Below are positions 7,463-16,258 of a stretch of 44,959 nucleotides of DNA, piece after piece; position 1 is the stretch's first letter, and each line of letters starts with the position of its first letter. The DNA comes from a virus. The position numbers and the translations under genes are program-made. The notes below the pieces were generated by a model, which had not been told where the DNA came from, did no database searches, and was given only the letters and a program-made list of their open reading frames with translations. The stretch covers positions 1-44,959 of IMG/VR virus record IMGVR_UViG_3300035136_000094. One strand, written 5' to 3'.

Positions 7463-7852
7463 CTAAAGCTTCGTCACTGTGTATTTGATATTGAATCGAC
7501 TCGGCGCTACCGCCTGAATCGTCTTCCCGTCTGCATTCTCAATCACAAGATCAAACCAATACCCACCATCCTGTAAAGTGTTAGTGTCATCCGGGGTGAA
7601 ATAGACTTCGAGGATGCCATTGGTGGGATCAATAATGTTGATTTCCGTGTCATCACCACCGGCCAAATCATTCCGCTTTATAATGACCGTCGCCGCGTCC
7701 GAGTCCGTTTTCTCCTTGACCGTCAGCCACGCTTTAGCACCTGTTAGGTCGTATGGTGTAGACGGAGATGGGTTGCTCGTCGTCAACGTGAACTTGGCCG
7801 TATAATCTCGACCGGCAAAAATGGAAATTCCCGAAGGACAATCACATGACAT
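7463..7852 (-). CDS. BppU-like N-terminal domain protein (fibre/baseplate connector)
   Basis: The 129 residues form a single beta-sandwich: DYTAKFTL strand, SPSTPYDLTGAKAWLTVK, a TxxNGILEVYFTPDDTN segment and YWFDLVIENADGKTIQ. This order (linear potential terms, 'DLTGA', 'G.....Y.F...') matches the BppU N-terminal / DUF2479-like domain found in baseplate upper proteins that attach receptor-binding parts. The ATG follows directly on the upstream stop with ACAGGAG in place. Cysteines 3 and 5 in the N-terminal MSCDCPSG are unusual. In context it is probably a peripheral tail part acting with the neighbouring small beta proteins. Confidence 0.62.
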   Translation of the reverse strand: MSCDCPSGISIFAGRDYTAKFTLTTSNPSPSTPYDLTGAKAWLTVKEKTDSDAATVIIKRNDLAGGDDTEINIIDPTNGILEVYFTPDDTNTLQDGGYWFDLVIENADGKTIQAVAPSRFNIKYTVTKL

Positions 7853-8125
7853 TCAACACTCCTGTATACTTCCATCTATATCACCACTGACCGCAACATC
7901 GGAACTGACATTTTCCACAACCTCAATAGAAGTCGTGATCTCATCGGATGAAAATTCAACCTGGGCTCCCACTTCTTCGGCGTGGGTCATATCAACATCT
8001 ACTACTATACGATCCTCTATTTCCGTGTGAATGTCCATGAAGTGGTCACGTCTAATGATGATAATCGGTTTCCCACCAACAGCCTTGGGATAGAGACGCC
8101 CCTTCGTTACCAATGCCATGCTCAT
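7853..8125 (-). CDS. Unassigned small beta-rich protein, 90 aa
   Basis: MSMALVTKGRLYPKAVGGKP begins a sequence with a short basic strand pair, IIIIRRDHF, then an acidic valine-rich C-terminal half with alternating residues that suggest beta strands. The ATG overlaps the previous stop as ATGA, and the stop abuts the next start, so it is locked between two tail-like genes. There is no membrane segment or motif that identifies it. It is most likely a minor fibre or baseplate-periphery protein judged only by context. Confidence 0.72.
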   Translation of the reverse strand: MSMALVTKGRLYPKAVGGKPIIIIRRDHFMDIHTEIEDRIVVDVDMTHAEEVGAQVEFSSDEITTSIEVVENVSSDVAVSGDIDGSIQEC

Positions 8126-8694
8126 TCTTTCACCTGTCGATATGTCTGGAATTGGTTGATTGTCTCCCAGTTCGTCGTCTGAGTGTATGTGGCCAGCAAG
8201 CCCTCTGTCTCCGAACCACCGTCCGTGGCCGCCTCACAGTGCGCCTTGGTGTCAAATATGCGCACACGAGATGTCAAAAGCTGACTATTAGGATCGTATG
8301 TTGTGCTATCGATGAAGATGTTCTCTTGACTCAACCCAAGAACCCGACCAACTATCTCCGTGAGATCGTCCACTCTGACTTGCAGTGCTGCAAGCTCAGT
8401 ATTCAGATCATCCTCGGTGTATTCGCGAATATCAAAATTCCACTCAAAAAGATCCTTATTGTAATCCACGAGAATCTGCACCTTGAGTAAACCAGATGCA
8501 CCTGCATCCAGTTCAATTTTGTATTCGCCCGTTGTTCCAATTTCTGTGATGGTCACCACGGATGAGTCAACAACGCCATCGCGCCAAACCCATGTGGTAA
8601 AAGCGGAAAGGCCGGTTACCCGGGTGAAGCCGTCATAGTCGATACCAGGGAACGAATCGACTATGGTCGTTCCTGACTGTACTTGACGAGACAA
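8122..8694 (-). CDS. Unassigned tail-periphery protein, 190 aa
   Basis: The best in-frame start is TTG at 8694 (SRQVQSGTTIVDSF...), but the ribosome site GGAAGGAG lies 12 bases away, longer than usual, so the start is uncertain. Residues 1-90 look like a beta-sandwich (WVWRDG, GEYKIELD, LLKVQILVDY), similar in character to the BppU-like neighbour. Residues of about 95-125 form a short coiled coil (DLNTELAALQVRVDDLTEIVGRVLG), and the remainder is mixed. A beta domain followed by a trimeric-type coiled coil is common in fibre connectors. No enzymatic motif is seen. Confidence 0.78.
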   Translation of the reverse strand: MSRQVQSGTTIVDSFPGIDYDGFTRVTGLSAFTTWVWRDGVVDSSVVTITEIGTTGEYKIELDAGASGLLKVQILVDYNKDLFEWNFDIREYTEDDLNTELAALQVRVDDLTEIVGRVLGLSQENIFIDSTTYDPNSQLLTSRVRIFDTKAHCEAATDGGSETEGLLATYTQTTNWETINQFQTYRQVKE

Positions 8695-8701
8695 TCGACA
8701 A

Positions 8702-9223
8702 TCATTCTCCTTCCTTTATGGTGAAAGTCTTCACGCTCTTTATATCTTCCTGCATAGAACGCAAAGTCTCAAGGATTTGCACATCCCTTGAGTCACCCTT
8801 GGAAGTGGAATCTTTGATTTCGGCCACACTATCCTCTACAGAGGTCACCTTGACATTTAATACCGCCTGCTCTCCCTTGAGCTGGAAGACAAACCAGGCC
8901 CCAGAAAGAAGAGCAATCAGTAAGGCGATAATGGCGCCCAACTTTAAAGTCCGCCAGGAATTCAATGTCTTGTTAATAGAGGAAATACTTGAACGAATTT
9001 CCTGTAAAGCCTCACCTTGATGACAAACGTGGGGCTTCCCTGCCTCCTCCTTTGCCTCTTTAGAAAGCTTCTCAATGATAGCCAATCTACTGTGCATATT
9101 CGCAACCTCTAAGGACGCCACTGTCTTGTCCCTCTTCTTATCTATGGATGCCTGTAACCGCTTTTCCATCTCATGTATCTCATCGCGCAGGTCTCTCCTG
9201 GTTTCCTCGATGTCGATGCGCAT
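8702..9223 (-). CDS. Coiled-coil protein with one transmembrane helix, 173 aa
   Basis: An N-terminal charged coiled coil (1-90, EETRRDLRDEIHEMEKRLQ...) leads to a membrane helix at about 93-115 (LGAIIALLIALLSGAWFVF) and a second coiled coil (118-165). The N-terminal half is likely cytoplasmic. The organisation resembles XhlA-type holin-associated proteins or inner-membrane spanin subunits, but it lacks a decisive signature. The ribosome site is weak (AGGCTGAATT). It lies among tail-periphery genes, about 1.8 kb upstream of the u-spanin candidate; a lysis role is possible and unproven. Confidence 0.8.
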   Translation of the reverse strand: MRIDIEETRRDLRDEIHEMEKRLQASIDKKRDKTVASLEVANMHSRLAIIEKLSKEAKEEAGKPHVCHQGEALQEIRSSISSINKTLNSWRTLKLGAIIALLIALLSGAWFVFQLKGEQAVLNVKVTSVEDSVAEIKDSTSKGDSRDVQILETLRSMQEDIKSVKTFTIKEGE

Positions 9224-9231
9224 AATTCAGC

Positions 9232-9792
9232 CTATTCAATAACATCAGCTTCGCTGTGTCTCGTCATAAAATATCGACAAATGGCAATTTCAGGTTGTGC
9301 ATTATCATGCATTTTGAAAGGCTGATGATTATCAATGCGAGCAACCAAACTTTGAAATTTTGTCTCACCCAATTTGTCTTGTCCTGGTGTACTCCACAGA
9401 ATAATCTGTTTGGCAAAGAAAAGTCTAATGATGGCAATTGGATGCGTAATATCACCTCCATCAGCCATTAGATCGATTATCTCTACCCTATCAGCTCTCT
9501 TGATAAAGTCGGAAACACCATTGTATCGCGTAATTGGAACTACGATAGGATCTCCACCTGTTTCAATCTTGGCCTCAATAGCTAATGCATTACTACTGTC
9601 AAACTTCATTCCTGAAGAAAATTTTATTAAGCATTCACGTAAGACCATGAGTTCGCCACTTTCAGGTGAAATTTCGAATGTGCTGTCTTCAGTACCATTA
9701 ACCCATGACGCAGGATCCCCCCAATCATGTGTACTCAATGTAACATTTTCAATTATAGTCTCCGGGACACCATGTGCATATATGTTGGCCAT
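9232..9792 (-). CDS. Unassigned tail-periphery protein, 186 aa
   Basis: The ATG is preceded by AAAGGAG. The sequence MANIYAHGVPETI... is rich in alternating hydrophobic residues with few cysteines, fitting one or two beta-sandwich domains, for example ELMVLRECLIKF and ITHPIAIIRLFFAKQII. There is no membrane segment or repeat. It is flanked by the 205-aa protein upstream and the coiled-coil membrane protein downstream. I cannot name a family; context suggests a virion component. Confidence 0.8.
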   Translation of the reverse strand: MANIYAHGVPETIIENVTLSTHDWGDPASWVNGTEDSTFEISPESGELMVLRECLIKFSSGMKFDSSNALAIEAKIETGGDPIVVPITRYNGVSDFIKRADRVEIIDLMADGGDITHPIAIIRLFFAKQIILWSTPGQDKLGETKFQSLVARIDNHQPFKMHDNAQPEIAICRYFMTRHSEADVIE

Positions 9793-9804
9793 AAGATTTC
9801 TCCT

Positions 9805-10422
9805 TTAATCGTTTACGGCATTCCAGTCAAAAGAAAGAAAACCTTGTGTATTGGGAGGTCCAATGACGGTCACTCGATACTTGAACCCAAATTTTGTTAT
9901 GTTATAAACCACCAGATCAGTCAGGCCATCCATAAAAACATTGGTCAAAACAATTCGATCAGGGGTACTCTCTGGATTGTTATTGAATTGCACAAAAACA
10001 CGATAGGTGCGATACATCCCATGACTATCGAAAACGTTCTCATGATACCCGTGTAGACCACTCTGTGCCACAACAGGGTATCCACGTAAGGAAAACTGTT
10101 CTTCGGTAACATCCTCAATTTCACTATCACCACAGAATGGACAAGATACAGGAAAAGCCTTGGACCTAATATCAAACCATTTAGATTCATTGTAGCACCA
10201 AAGACGATACTCATTCAGAATCATACACTCAGTGCCATCAACAACTTGAAATAATAGGGACTCCATCTCTGACTCTAGGGCATCATCGAATACAATAGTA
10301 AGATTTCCTGTCTCACTATCATAGGCCATTGATGATGGAGATGAAATGCCAGCTGCGTTCATCTCAAATTGCAGTGTGCTCAATACAACAGAATCCTTTA
10401 CGAATGTGTATATCTCCGACAT
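9805..10422 (-). CDS. Unassigned tail-periphery protein with a CxxC, 205 aa
   Basis: The ATG follows AAGGGGGATTAG. The protein is beta-rich (YTFVKDSVVLSTLQF, NLTIVFDD, YRTYRVFVQF, FKYRVTVIG). A CPFCG motif lies near residue 94, with two further cysteines around residues 66 and 76, which could make a four-Cys metal site, but spacing is not a standard finger. It directly follows the depolymerase-like gene and may be its connector or assembly partner. No homologous family is recognised. Confidence 0.8.
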   Translation of the reverse strand: MSEIYTFVKDSVVLSTLQFEMNAAGISSPSSMAYDSETGNLTIVFDDALESEMESLLFQVVDGTECMILNEYRLWCYNESKWFDIRSKAFPVSCPFCGDSEIEDVTEEQFSLRGYPVVAQSGLHGYHENVFDSHGMYRTYRVFVQFNNNPESTPDRIVLTNVFMDGLTDLVVYNITKFGFKYRVTVIGPPNTQGFLSFDWNAVND

Positions 10423-10432
10423 CTAATCCCCC

Positions 10433-12211
10433 TTATGCTAGTCGTGTTATCAATATGCGAGCCCGTCGGATATAAGCAGTACCACTACCGCTCGCATTTT
10501 TATAACTAATAACAACACTAATTGTGCCATTCAGAGCTGTAGATATAGAATGCCCACAAATAGAATGAAAGTTCTTCGATCCTGTTCCATTTGCCAATAC
10601 ACACTCTGACTCCGTGGTTCCATCAACATCTACCTTGTAACCAACATTGTACCCATTCTCTTGACCAATCTCCAGGAACCATTCTACCTTGTATCTGGCA
10701 CCAAGTAAAAGAATAGGCGTCGTCAAGGAAATACGGGAAACATAGGATGTACTTGTCGTTTGCGCCTCTGATTCCTCTGACACGTCAGCAATAACACGAT
10801 CTCCACCTGTGTAGCGCAAAATAGAACAAGATTCGCTGCTACTAGAAAAATCTAATACTAATTTGGCACCCTCAATATATCGGAAATATATATCCGAATC
10901 AACAGTGTCTACCTGAATGGAAGGAGTAAGACTATAAAGATGAGTCAGATCTGATACCTCTTGGCGTGACCACCATTTAACGGAAGCCGAACTTGCACCG
11001 TAATAATCATCACTAGAACCCCAAGCATCAAGTGAAGTCATAATGGCACTTAAAAATCCAAAATCAAAAAGGTCTTGTCCAGATGAATTACTGTTTCCAA
11101 TAATACCGACACCAGCAATATTAATGCCAAAAGTATATCGCCTCGCAATAACCTTACTTGCGCGAGCTGCCCAAGTAGCCTTTGGTTCATACCCATTTGT
11201 TCCTGTATATACAAGACTGTTGACGCCAAAACTCTCCAAAAGATACCAATCGTTTTCTGTCAAATTGGATTCGTCTGGATTAGGATTCCAAGTAGTATTT
11301 GGATAGGATGCATCATTTTCTGTGCCAATAACGTGATCCATATTCCAAGCATTCGCAAAACACAGATTAGCCGTCGATTGTGCATGTACATAATCGACCT
11401 TCGTGTTGAATGCAGTCCTACTGTTTGTTGTAGTAGTACCATAATCATACCCGGCTTCATCCATAAAAATCCCATGAACACCAATCGTATTCCATTGCCC
11501 AGATTTAGTCTGAAAAGCCGAAAGAGCTTGGTTGACTGTCACATATCCAAATATTTTAGCATTCGGATTTATTGTCTTAATGCGCGAAATAATAGTTGTC
11601 GTATTGCTGTAATCACCATGGGATGGATCTTGAATACCGTCACCAAGGACGATTATAGAATATCTAGCCATATCCTGGGCTACCAACTCATTGTTCCAAG
11701 AATTCTGAGCGCTATTAAAAGAATTTAACCATCCATAATAAAAAAGAATGTCCTTTGGAGAACCATATAGAGCCTTATTCACTTGCGCCTGATGCCACCC
11801 GGTCTTGCCATGAATAGTATTTAATGAAGTAACAGCTGGATTCAATGCGACAAAACCAGGGACGTATAGCGGATTCTCTGTATCATTAAATAATTCACGT
11901 CTATTTACTAATGACTGCATTATATGTGGAGGACCATTTATATTTGTCAATGGGTCTTCCCAAATTGCATTTTCATCAAGAAAGTCAGTTAAATCCTGTG
12001 ATTGAAAAACAATTTCATCTCCAAGTACATACTGAGATGTCGATGTATTCCAATAAACAATATATTTCAACAAATCATATGGACACTTATTTTGATTTCC
12101 TGGATATATAATCTGTTGAGTACCTGAATCATAATCAAAATCGCTTTTACCAGCCTTGAAAATGCGAATTTGACCAGAACCTGTTTCTGCCACCAATCTA
12201 TAATCAGCCAT
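10433..12211 (-). CDS. Tail spike with TIM-barrel glycosidase-like domain (Spherulin4/GH114-like)
   Basis: Residues 1-130 are an attachment region. Residues of about 155-345 read as a TIM barrel: ILFYYGWLN (first strand), YSIIVLGDG, NPNAKIFGYVTVN, then GVHGIFMDEAGYDYG (about 243-257) where Asp-Glu would be catalytic, and NLCFANAWNMDHV. This progression resembles the spherulation-specific family 4 / endo-polygalactosaminidase group. The C-terminal 170 residues are beta-rich and look like a carbohydrate-binding or trimerisation domain. In a fibre cluster, such an enzyme would degrade host capsule or exopolysaccharide during adsorption; that is inference. The ATG overlaps the previous stop (TAATG). 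Confidence 0.68.
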   Translation of the reverse strand: MADYRLVAETGSGQIRIFKAGKSDFDYDSGTQQIIYPGNQNKCPYDLLKYIVYWNTSTSQYVLGDEIVFQSQDLTDFLDENAIWEDPLTNINGPPHIMQSLVNRRELFNDTENPLYVPGFVALNPAVTSLNTIHGKTGWHQAQVNKALYGSPKDILFYYGWLNSFNSAQNSWNNELVAQDMARYSIIVLGDGIQDPSHGDYSNTTTIISRIKTINPNAKIFGYVTVNQALSAFQTKSGQWNTIGVHGIFMDEAGYDYGTTTTNSRTAFNTKVDYVHAQSTANLCFANAWNMDHVIGTENDASYPNTTWNPNPDESNLTENDWYLLESFGVNSLVYTGTNGYEPKATWAARASKVIARRYTFGINIAGVGIIGNSNSSGQDLFDFGFLSAIMTSLDAWGSSDDYYGASSASVKWWSRQEVSDLTHLYSLTPSIQVDTVDSDIYFRYIEGAKLVLDFSSSSESCSILRYTGGDRVIADVSEESEAQTTSTSYVSRISLTTPILLLGARYKVEWFLEIGQENGYNVGYKVDVDGTTESECVLANGTGSKNFHSICGHSISTALNGTISVVISYKNASGSGTAYIRRARILITRLA

Positions 12212-13641
12212 TACAGATCCTCCCTATATCCCATGGCAAATATTCCAGCACTAGCACCTGATTGCACATAATACTCAATCAATTGACTTGAATCAGTTAC
12301 CATTGTTTCTGCAATACCATCTTCGCTATGTACTCTCCATAGATCATTAGATGTTTGACCATTTGTCCTAACATATACAGTTTGACCTCCTGTTCCTAAG
12401 TTTTTTAGGTGCATAAGAAAATCTCTTGATACTGGAGGTAATTCATCTGAGCAATCAACATCAGTCCATGATGTGTTTGTTCCAAATACTAAGATTGATT
12501 TATATCCATCGGTATACATGTATCTACGCTCAATCCCTGTACCGCCCTGTGCAAATGGAATAATATTGCTAGAACTATTATTCCTGAAGGAACCTATCCT
12601 TCGCTTCTTTGTGTATCCAGATGGCATAGTAGGACTGGTACTTGAAGTTGAAATTAAACCTGCCGTCGTATCAGTAGTTGGATTATATATAATCCACACA
12701 TAATACCAAGTGCTCGATGATTCAGATCCAGTATCTAATCCATTTACTCCAGATGATGCTAAACTTACAGAAATAGGAGCTCCATTGTATGATATAAATC
12801 CATCATTATCACTGTTTCTGGCTATACCACTTAATATTTGAATCTGAGAAGATGAAAAATATGTAATTTTATAACCATATATATAACCCAATATAGCAAC
12901 ATCTGAAACTATACTGCTAATTTGAATTTTCTTTTTCGCATAAGATGCAGCACTATCCTCAATAAGTATTATGTCCTGATCAGTAGGAGACGACTTTACA
13001 CTAATGGCATTTATCTCACCAGATGAGTTTACATGAACAGCATTACTATCTGTATGATCTAGGTCTGTAATATCATCCTCAATATGAGTATGTGAAGATT
13101 CAGCAGCTCCAACTTGTGAAAATGTAACAGAATGAGGATTATCTGTCCTTACATCATGATCTCCGTCAGTCACAAGATCCAATTGTGATTTATTTGTATG
13201 AATATGATCATTGGCAACAGCACTAGTTGTGTCAATATTAGGAACATTACTGAGCCCTATCTGTGTTTTTGTTACAGAATGAGGGTTTCCTGTGTTGGAA
13301 ATATGACTGTCAATCTGGGTATGTGTATTTGTCCCTGTGTCACCAAAATCACCATGACTTATAGACCCAATAGAAGTTGCCTGTGGATTACCACCAGAAT
13401 CGCCAAGCCATAATTGATCTTCAGAAAGGACAGGAAGACTAGCTGATCCAACCTCTTGCCACTGAATAGATGGAGAAATAGCCTTTAATAGCCAGACTGT
13501 ATTATCATCCTTCTGCCATGCAAATAGACCAAGATCAACAGATGTAAAATTTGAGTCACCGGTCCGTGCCGTTGAATCAGAATACTCACGACTGATAGCT
13601 GGGTGACGACTTAACAGAGATTCTGCACTATGTTTTGCCAT
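12211..13641 (-). CDS. Tail fibre protein with NPHSVT repeats
   Basis: The N-terminal ~80 residues (SRHPAISREYSDS..., VWLLKAISPSIQWQEVG) look like an attachment domain. From about 105 to 200 lie tail-fibre repeats: GNPHSVTKTQIGLSNVPN, DNPHSVTFSQVGAAESSHTH, each containing the NPHSVT core common in phage fibres. The C-terminal ~220 residues (SSSTWYYVWIIYNPTTD..., RRIGSFRNN, SVTDVDCSDELPPVSR-like) form a beta-rich tip ending AGIFAMGYREDL. The DNA is noticeably A/T-rich compared with the operon's core tail genes. The gene precedes the spike gene with a one-base overlap, so fibre and enzyme are likely co-expressed parts of one adsorption device. Confidence 0.86.
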   Translation of the reverse strand: MAKHSAESLLSRHPAISREYSDSTARTGDSNFTSVDLGLFAWQKDDNTVWLLKAISPSIQWQEVGSASLPVLSEDQLWLGDSGGNPQATSIGSISHGDFGDTGTNTHTQIDSHISNTGNPHSVTKTQIGLSNVPNIDTTSAVANDHIHTNKSQLDLVTDGDHDVRTDNPHSVTFSQVGAAESSHTHIEDDITDLDHTDSNAVHVNSSGEINAISVKSSPTDQDIILIEDSAASYAKKKIQISSIVSDVAILGYIYGYKITYFSSSQIQILSGIARNSDNDGFISYNGAPISVSLASSGVNGLDTGSESSSTWYYVWIIYNPTTDTTAGLISTSSTSPTMPSGYTKKRRIGSFRNNSSSNIIPFAQGGTGIERRYMYTDGYKSILVFGTNTSWTDVDCSDELPPVSRDFLMHLKNLGTGGQTVYVRTNGQTSNDLWRVHSEDGIAETMVTDSSQLIEYYVQSGASAGIFAMGYREDL

Positions 13642-13644
13642 TTG

Positions 13645-13980
13645 TTATCCACTAACGAGAACGTTTCCATCCTCGTTTGTCAATACATCCCCATCTTCAT
13701 TGACAAGAATGGTATCCACATCAAACACACCAGTTCCAATAGGAATACCAGGATATGGATGATCCGAATCAAACTGATATAATATACCGTTAGAGCGATA
13801 CCAACCAACAGTCTCATCCCGATCTGTCGCGTCTTGCACGTATCCACCGGCACTCTCAATGACGTCTTCTTGTGGTTCAATAGGGTCAGGCGTACCAAGG
13901 AGACTCTCATCGCCCCCGTCTCCTCCTCCGGCAACAGTCTCGAACTTGGCTACCTGAACCCTATCTGTCCCAATGGCCAT
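13645..13980 (-). CDS. Small fibre-associated protein, 111 aa
   Basis: MAIGTDRVQVAKFETVAGGG begins a glycine- and acid-rich sequence. Residues 28-65 (DPIEPQEDVIESAGGYVQD...) may be flexible; WYRSNGILYQFDSDH is a likely strand pair; and the C-terminus has two near-identical units, LVNEDGDVLTNEDGNVLVSG. It overlaps the preceding fibre gene by one base (TAATG) and ends four bases before the next fibre gene, so it is probably a connector or capping protein of the fibre. No family recognised. Confidence 0.78.
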   Translation of the reverse strand: MAIGTDRVQVAKFETVAGGGDGGDESLLGTPDPIEPQEDVIESAGGYVQDATDRDETVGWYRSNGILYQFDSDHPYPGIPIGTGVFDVDTILVNEDGDVLTNEDGNVLVSG

Positions 13981-15680
13981 TACGCGGCCTTCTTGCCAAT
14001 GTATTGCGGTTTGACTTCGAGGTCAGTCGCGTTTTTGGCGGTACCAACAAAGATGACGTGGTTACCGGCCGAAACACTCCCGATCCCCGTTACCAGTCCG
14101 CCGGTGTTGCCAACGTAGATACGATCCCCAACGGTCGCACCACTCAGGACGCCAACGGCTACACCGGCCCGGACACAGGTTCCGGTACCAGAAGCCGAAA
14201 TGCCTCCCGACTCTTCCACAACAGCCATGCAGTCCACACGGGCAGTTGTGTTTGCTCGGCACTGACGAACCTGGTTGTTCGTGGTTCCCCACTCAATGGG
14301 ATCACCTTGATTCAACGCCTCTTCCGCAGTCAGCTCATCTTCCAGTCGCGTGGTCGCAGAGATCGTGTGCGAGTGAAGGGCATCCGCATTGGACCCGTCG
14401 GTCAAGGTGTCGAGATTTGCAGCTGTCACCGTGGCGCCAACCGCAACACCATTCACCTCGAACAGGGATGGCAGGCCTTTGACCCGGAGACCAGTGGCCG
14501 TCTTCTCCAAAGTGGTCCCATCGAGTTTGACTTCGAGGTCGCCAGAACCGTCAAAACCAAGACCAGGAGTTGTGGCCGCAATATCAATCGCGAACCCACT
14601 GGCCGTGATTTCCATACCGGCTGTGGTATCGGCGATACCCTGGAGATCACCTCCACCATCGAATCCAAGTCCCTTATTTGAGGCCAAGGACATCCGGAGG
14701 ATACCCGAGTTGACCAGGAGACCATACTCTCGATCCACCGTTACCTTACCTTTGATGCCACCACCGGAAGCCGAAGTAGCGTCAGGGATGGACCCGGAGC
14801 CATTCATTTGCTGCCAGGTCGCAGCGTCATCATCCCAGCTGTACATGGTATCGTTGTTACGGGCATTGTGCATCTCACCCGTGACCAACGAAGCTGTAGT
14901 GCGACGGAAACCGAAGTTGGTGCTACCTGGCGCCGAACTCGGCATTGCAGCCAAGGTGGAGGAGTTGTACTGGTCCGCTCCACCGAAGTTGACGTACTGA
15001 ATGTCAGCCTGCGTGGCCCAGGTTGCATAAATCTGAGATGCGGTACCATCGTTATCATCCTCGACGATCACAACGACACCGTCCGTGTCGATGGACTCAA
15101 GAAGCAAGAAGGCTGCGCCCCAGATAGCACTCCCATCACCATCGATAGCAGCCGCCAAATTGGACATGGTATCAGCTACGGTTGCACCGATTGTGTACTG
15201 AACATCGCCGCCCGATGTGGCGCCATACGTACGGGTCGTGGTCCCATCCGTGATGATGATGGTATCACCAGCGGTTGGGTTATTGGCCATGGTCAGGACC
15301 GTGGCAGCTAGAACACCCTCGGTATCGTTGAGCTGGTTCTCATGGAGAACTTGCTCTTTTACCTGACCACCATTGATGACAGCGCTATCCAACTGCGCCT
15401 TGTTGACGGCATCATCTGGATCAGTACCGGCAGCCAAGCCAGTGATCTGATTGTCACCAACGGCCAGATCACCCGTCAGTGTGAGACCAGCCAAGCTCCC
15501 GCCTGACTGACCATAGGAAAGGGCATCACCGGAAGCAGTCGCAGCCGCCAGACCTGTGATCTTGTTGCTTCCCATTGTGATGTTGCCGGACATTGCAAGT
15601 CCACCAAGGGCAATGTCATCAGCCGCAGCCATTTCCTCCGCGCCGACTTCGCCCAGGAATAGGGGTTTCCTCGTTGCCAT
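13980..15680 (-). CDS. Tail fibre protein, 566 aa
   Basis: The N-terminal 100 residues repeat units of the type GLAMSGNITMGSNKITGLAA / LTLTGDLAVGDNQITGLAA and AVNKAQLDSAV, a classic fibre-shaft pattern. A middle domain (about 110-270) follows, then further low-complexity beta repeats (KGLGFDGGGDLQGI / PGLGFDGSGDLEVK, 330-390). ALHSHT near residue 430 is a histidine-containing tag common in fibre collars. The last 100 residues (QGDPIEW...VEESGG...VRAGVAVGVLSG...) match the body of the 146-aa protein encoded upstream. The ribosome site GGGAGG stands next to a hairpin. This is most likely a long or side tail fibre. Confidence 0.85.
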   Translation of the reverse strand: MATRKPLFLGEVGAEEMAAADDIALGGLAMSGNITMGSNKITGLAAATASGDALSYGQSGGSLAGLTLTGDLAVGDNQITGLAAGTDPDDAVNKAQLDSAVINGGQVKEQVLHENQLNDTEGVLAATVLTMANNPTAGDTIIITDGTTTRTYGATSGGDVQYTIGATVADTMSNLAAAIDGDGSAIWGAAFLLLESIDTDGVVVIVEDDNDGTASQIYATWATQADIQYVNFGGADQYNSSTLAAMPSSAPGSTNFGFRRTTASLVTGEMHNARNNDTMYSWDDDAATWQQMNGSGSIPDATSASGGGIKGKVTVDREYGLLVNSGILRMSLASNKGLGFDGGGDLQGIADTTAGMEITASGFAIDIAATTPGLGFDGSGDLEVKLDGTTLEKTATGLRVKGLPSLFEVNGVAVGATVTAANLDTLTDGSNADALHSHTISATTRLEDELTAEEALNQGDPIEWGTTNNQVRQCRANTTARVDCMAVVEESGGISASGTGTCVRAGVAVGVLSGATVGDRIYVGNTGGLVTGIGSVSAGNHVIFVGTAKNATDLEVKPQYIGKKAA

Positions 15681-15692
15681 TATCTACCTCCC

Positions 15693-15707
15693 GACGGACG
15701 TTCCGTC
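15693..15707 (-). other. Perfect hairpin directly upstream of a fibre gene's ribosome site
   Basis: Minus strand GACGGA-ACG-TCCGTC: six perfect base pairs with a three-base loop, immediately before the GGGAGG ribosome site of the 566-aa fibre gene and after the stop of the 164-aa gene. No U-run follows, so it is not a standard terminator; mRNA processing, stability or translation control are possible. Confidence 0.5.
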
Positions 15708-15709
15708 TT

Positions 15710-16204
15710 TCACGCGTCGGCTTTTCCGGCCTCCGCCTTTTGTTTAGCCCGATTGAATGGTTCCTCAACCACCGAGATGACCCGGGTCTCTGTGTCGTAA
15801 CTCGTATTTGGATTGGAGAAATTTACACCATATTTCTCGCTCAACTTATTGATTAGTCTCTTCTTTTTGTCGTTCAGCTCGATATGCTCCTGTGCCAAAT
15901 CATTGGCATCCTGGCGCATTTTGCGAATCTTCATAACCGTTTTCATTTCCAATTGATCCGCCTCCACAGACATTAGTCGTGAGGAGGCGGCAACAGCTCG
16001 AATTTGCGAGTGGAGCAATTCCAAGGTGAGCAAATCCACCTCTGTCAGGACCTTGTGGTCAACCCCCTTTACATTCATCACCTCGGGGACAAAGACGTCC
16101 TCCTTGGCCTTCTCAGGAGCTGATTCAATCACCTGTTTGTTTTCCCCGGTCTTTGTCATTTCCTTTGCCTCTGTTTCCTTTTTCATGGTTTTCTTCCTTG
16201 CCAT
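15710..16204 (-). CDS. Unassigned coiled-coil protein, 164 aa
   Basis: A frame open from an ATG at 16228 exists, but the ATG at 16204 (MARKKTMKKETEAK) has AGGAAG five bases upstream and is the better start. The N-terminal 40 residues are lysine/glutamate-rich and probably disordered. Residues of about 50-130 form a long helix or coiled coil (TLELLHSQIRAVAASS..., DANDLAQEHIELNDKKKRL). The C-terminus is short and mixed. No signal, membrane segment or motif. It follows the intergenic omega-RNA-like element, whose 3' flank provides its leader. It could be a fibre assembly chaperone, suggested only by position. Confidence 0.75.
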   Translation of the reverse strand: MARKKTMKKETEAKEMTKTGENKQVIESAPEKAKEDVFVPEVMNVKGVDHKVLTEVDLLTLELLHSQIRAVAASSRLMSVEADQLEMKTVMKIRKMRQDANDLAQEHIELNDKKKRLINKLSEKYGVNFSNPNTSYDTETRVISVVEEPFNRAKQKAEAGKADA

Positions 16205-16258
16205 TTTTCTTCCTGCACTTTCTCTCATCTAGACATAACGGACTTGAACTCGTACTTG

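Noticed and set aside
11915-11953. TTGACA followed by TATAAT on the minus strand.
   Set aside because: The spacing is 20 bases and it is inside the spike gene; treated as chance.
16225-16250. Minus-strand CGAGTTCAAGTCCG looks like a tRNA T-arm.
   Set aside because: The stem has a bulge, and no matching acceptor, D or anticodon arms were found at the right distances.
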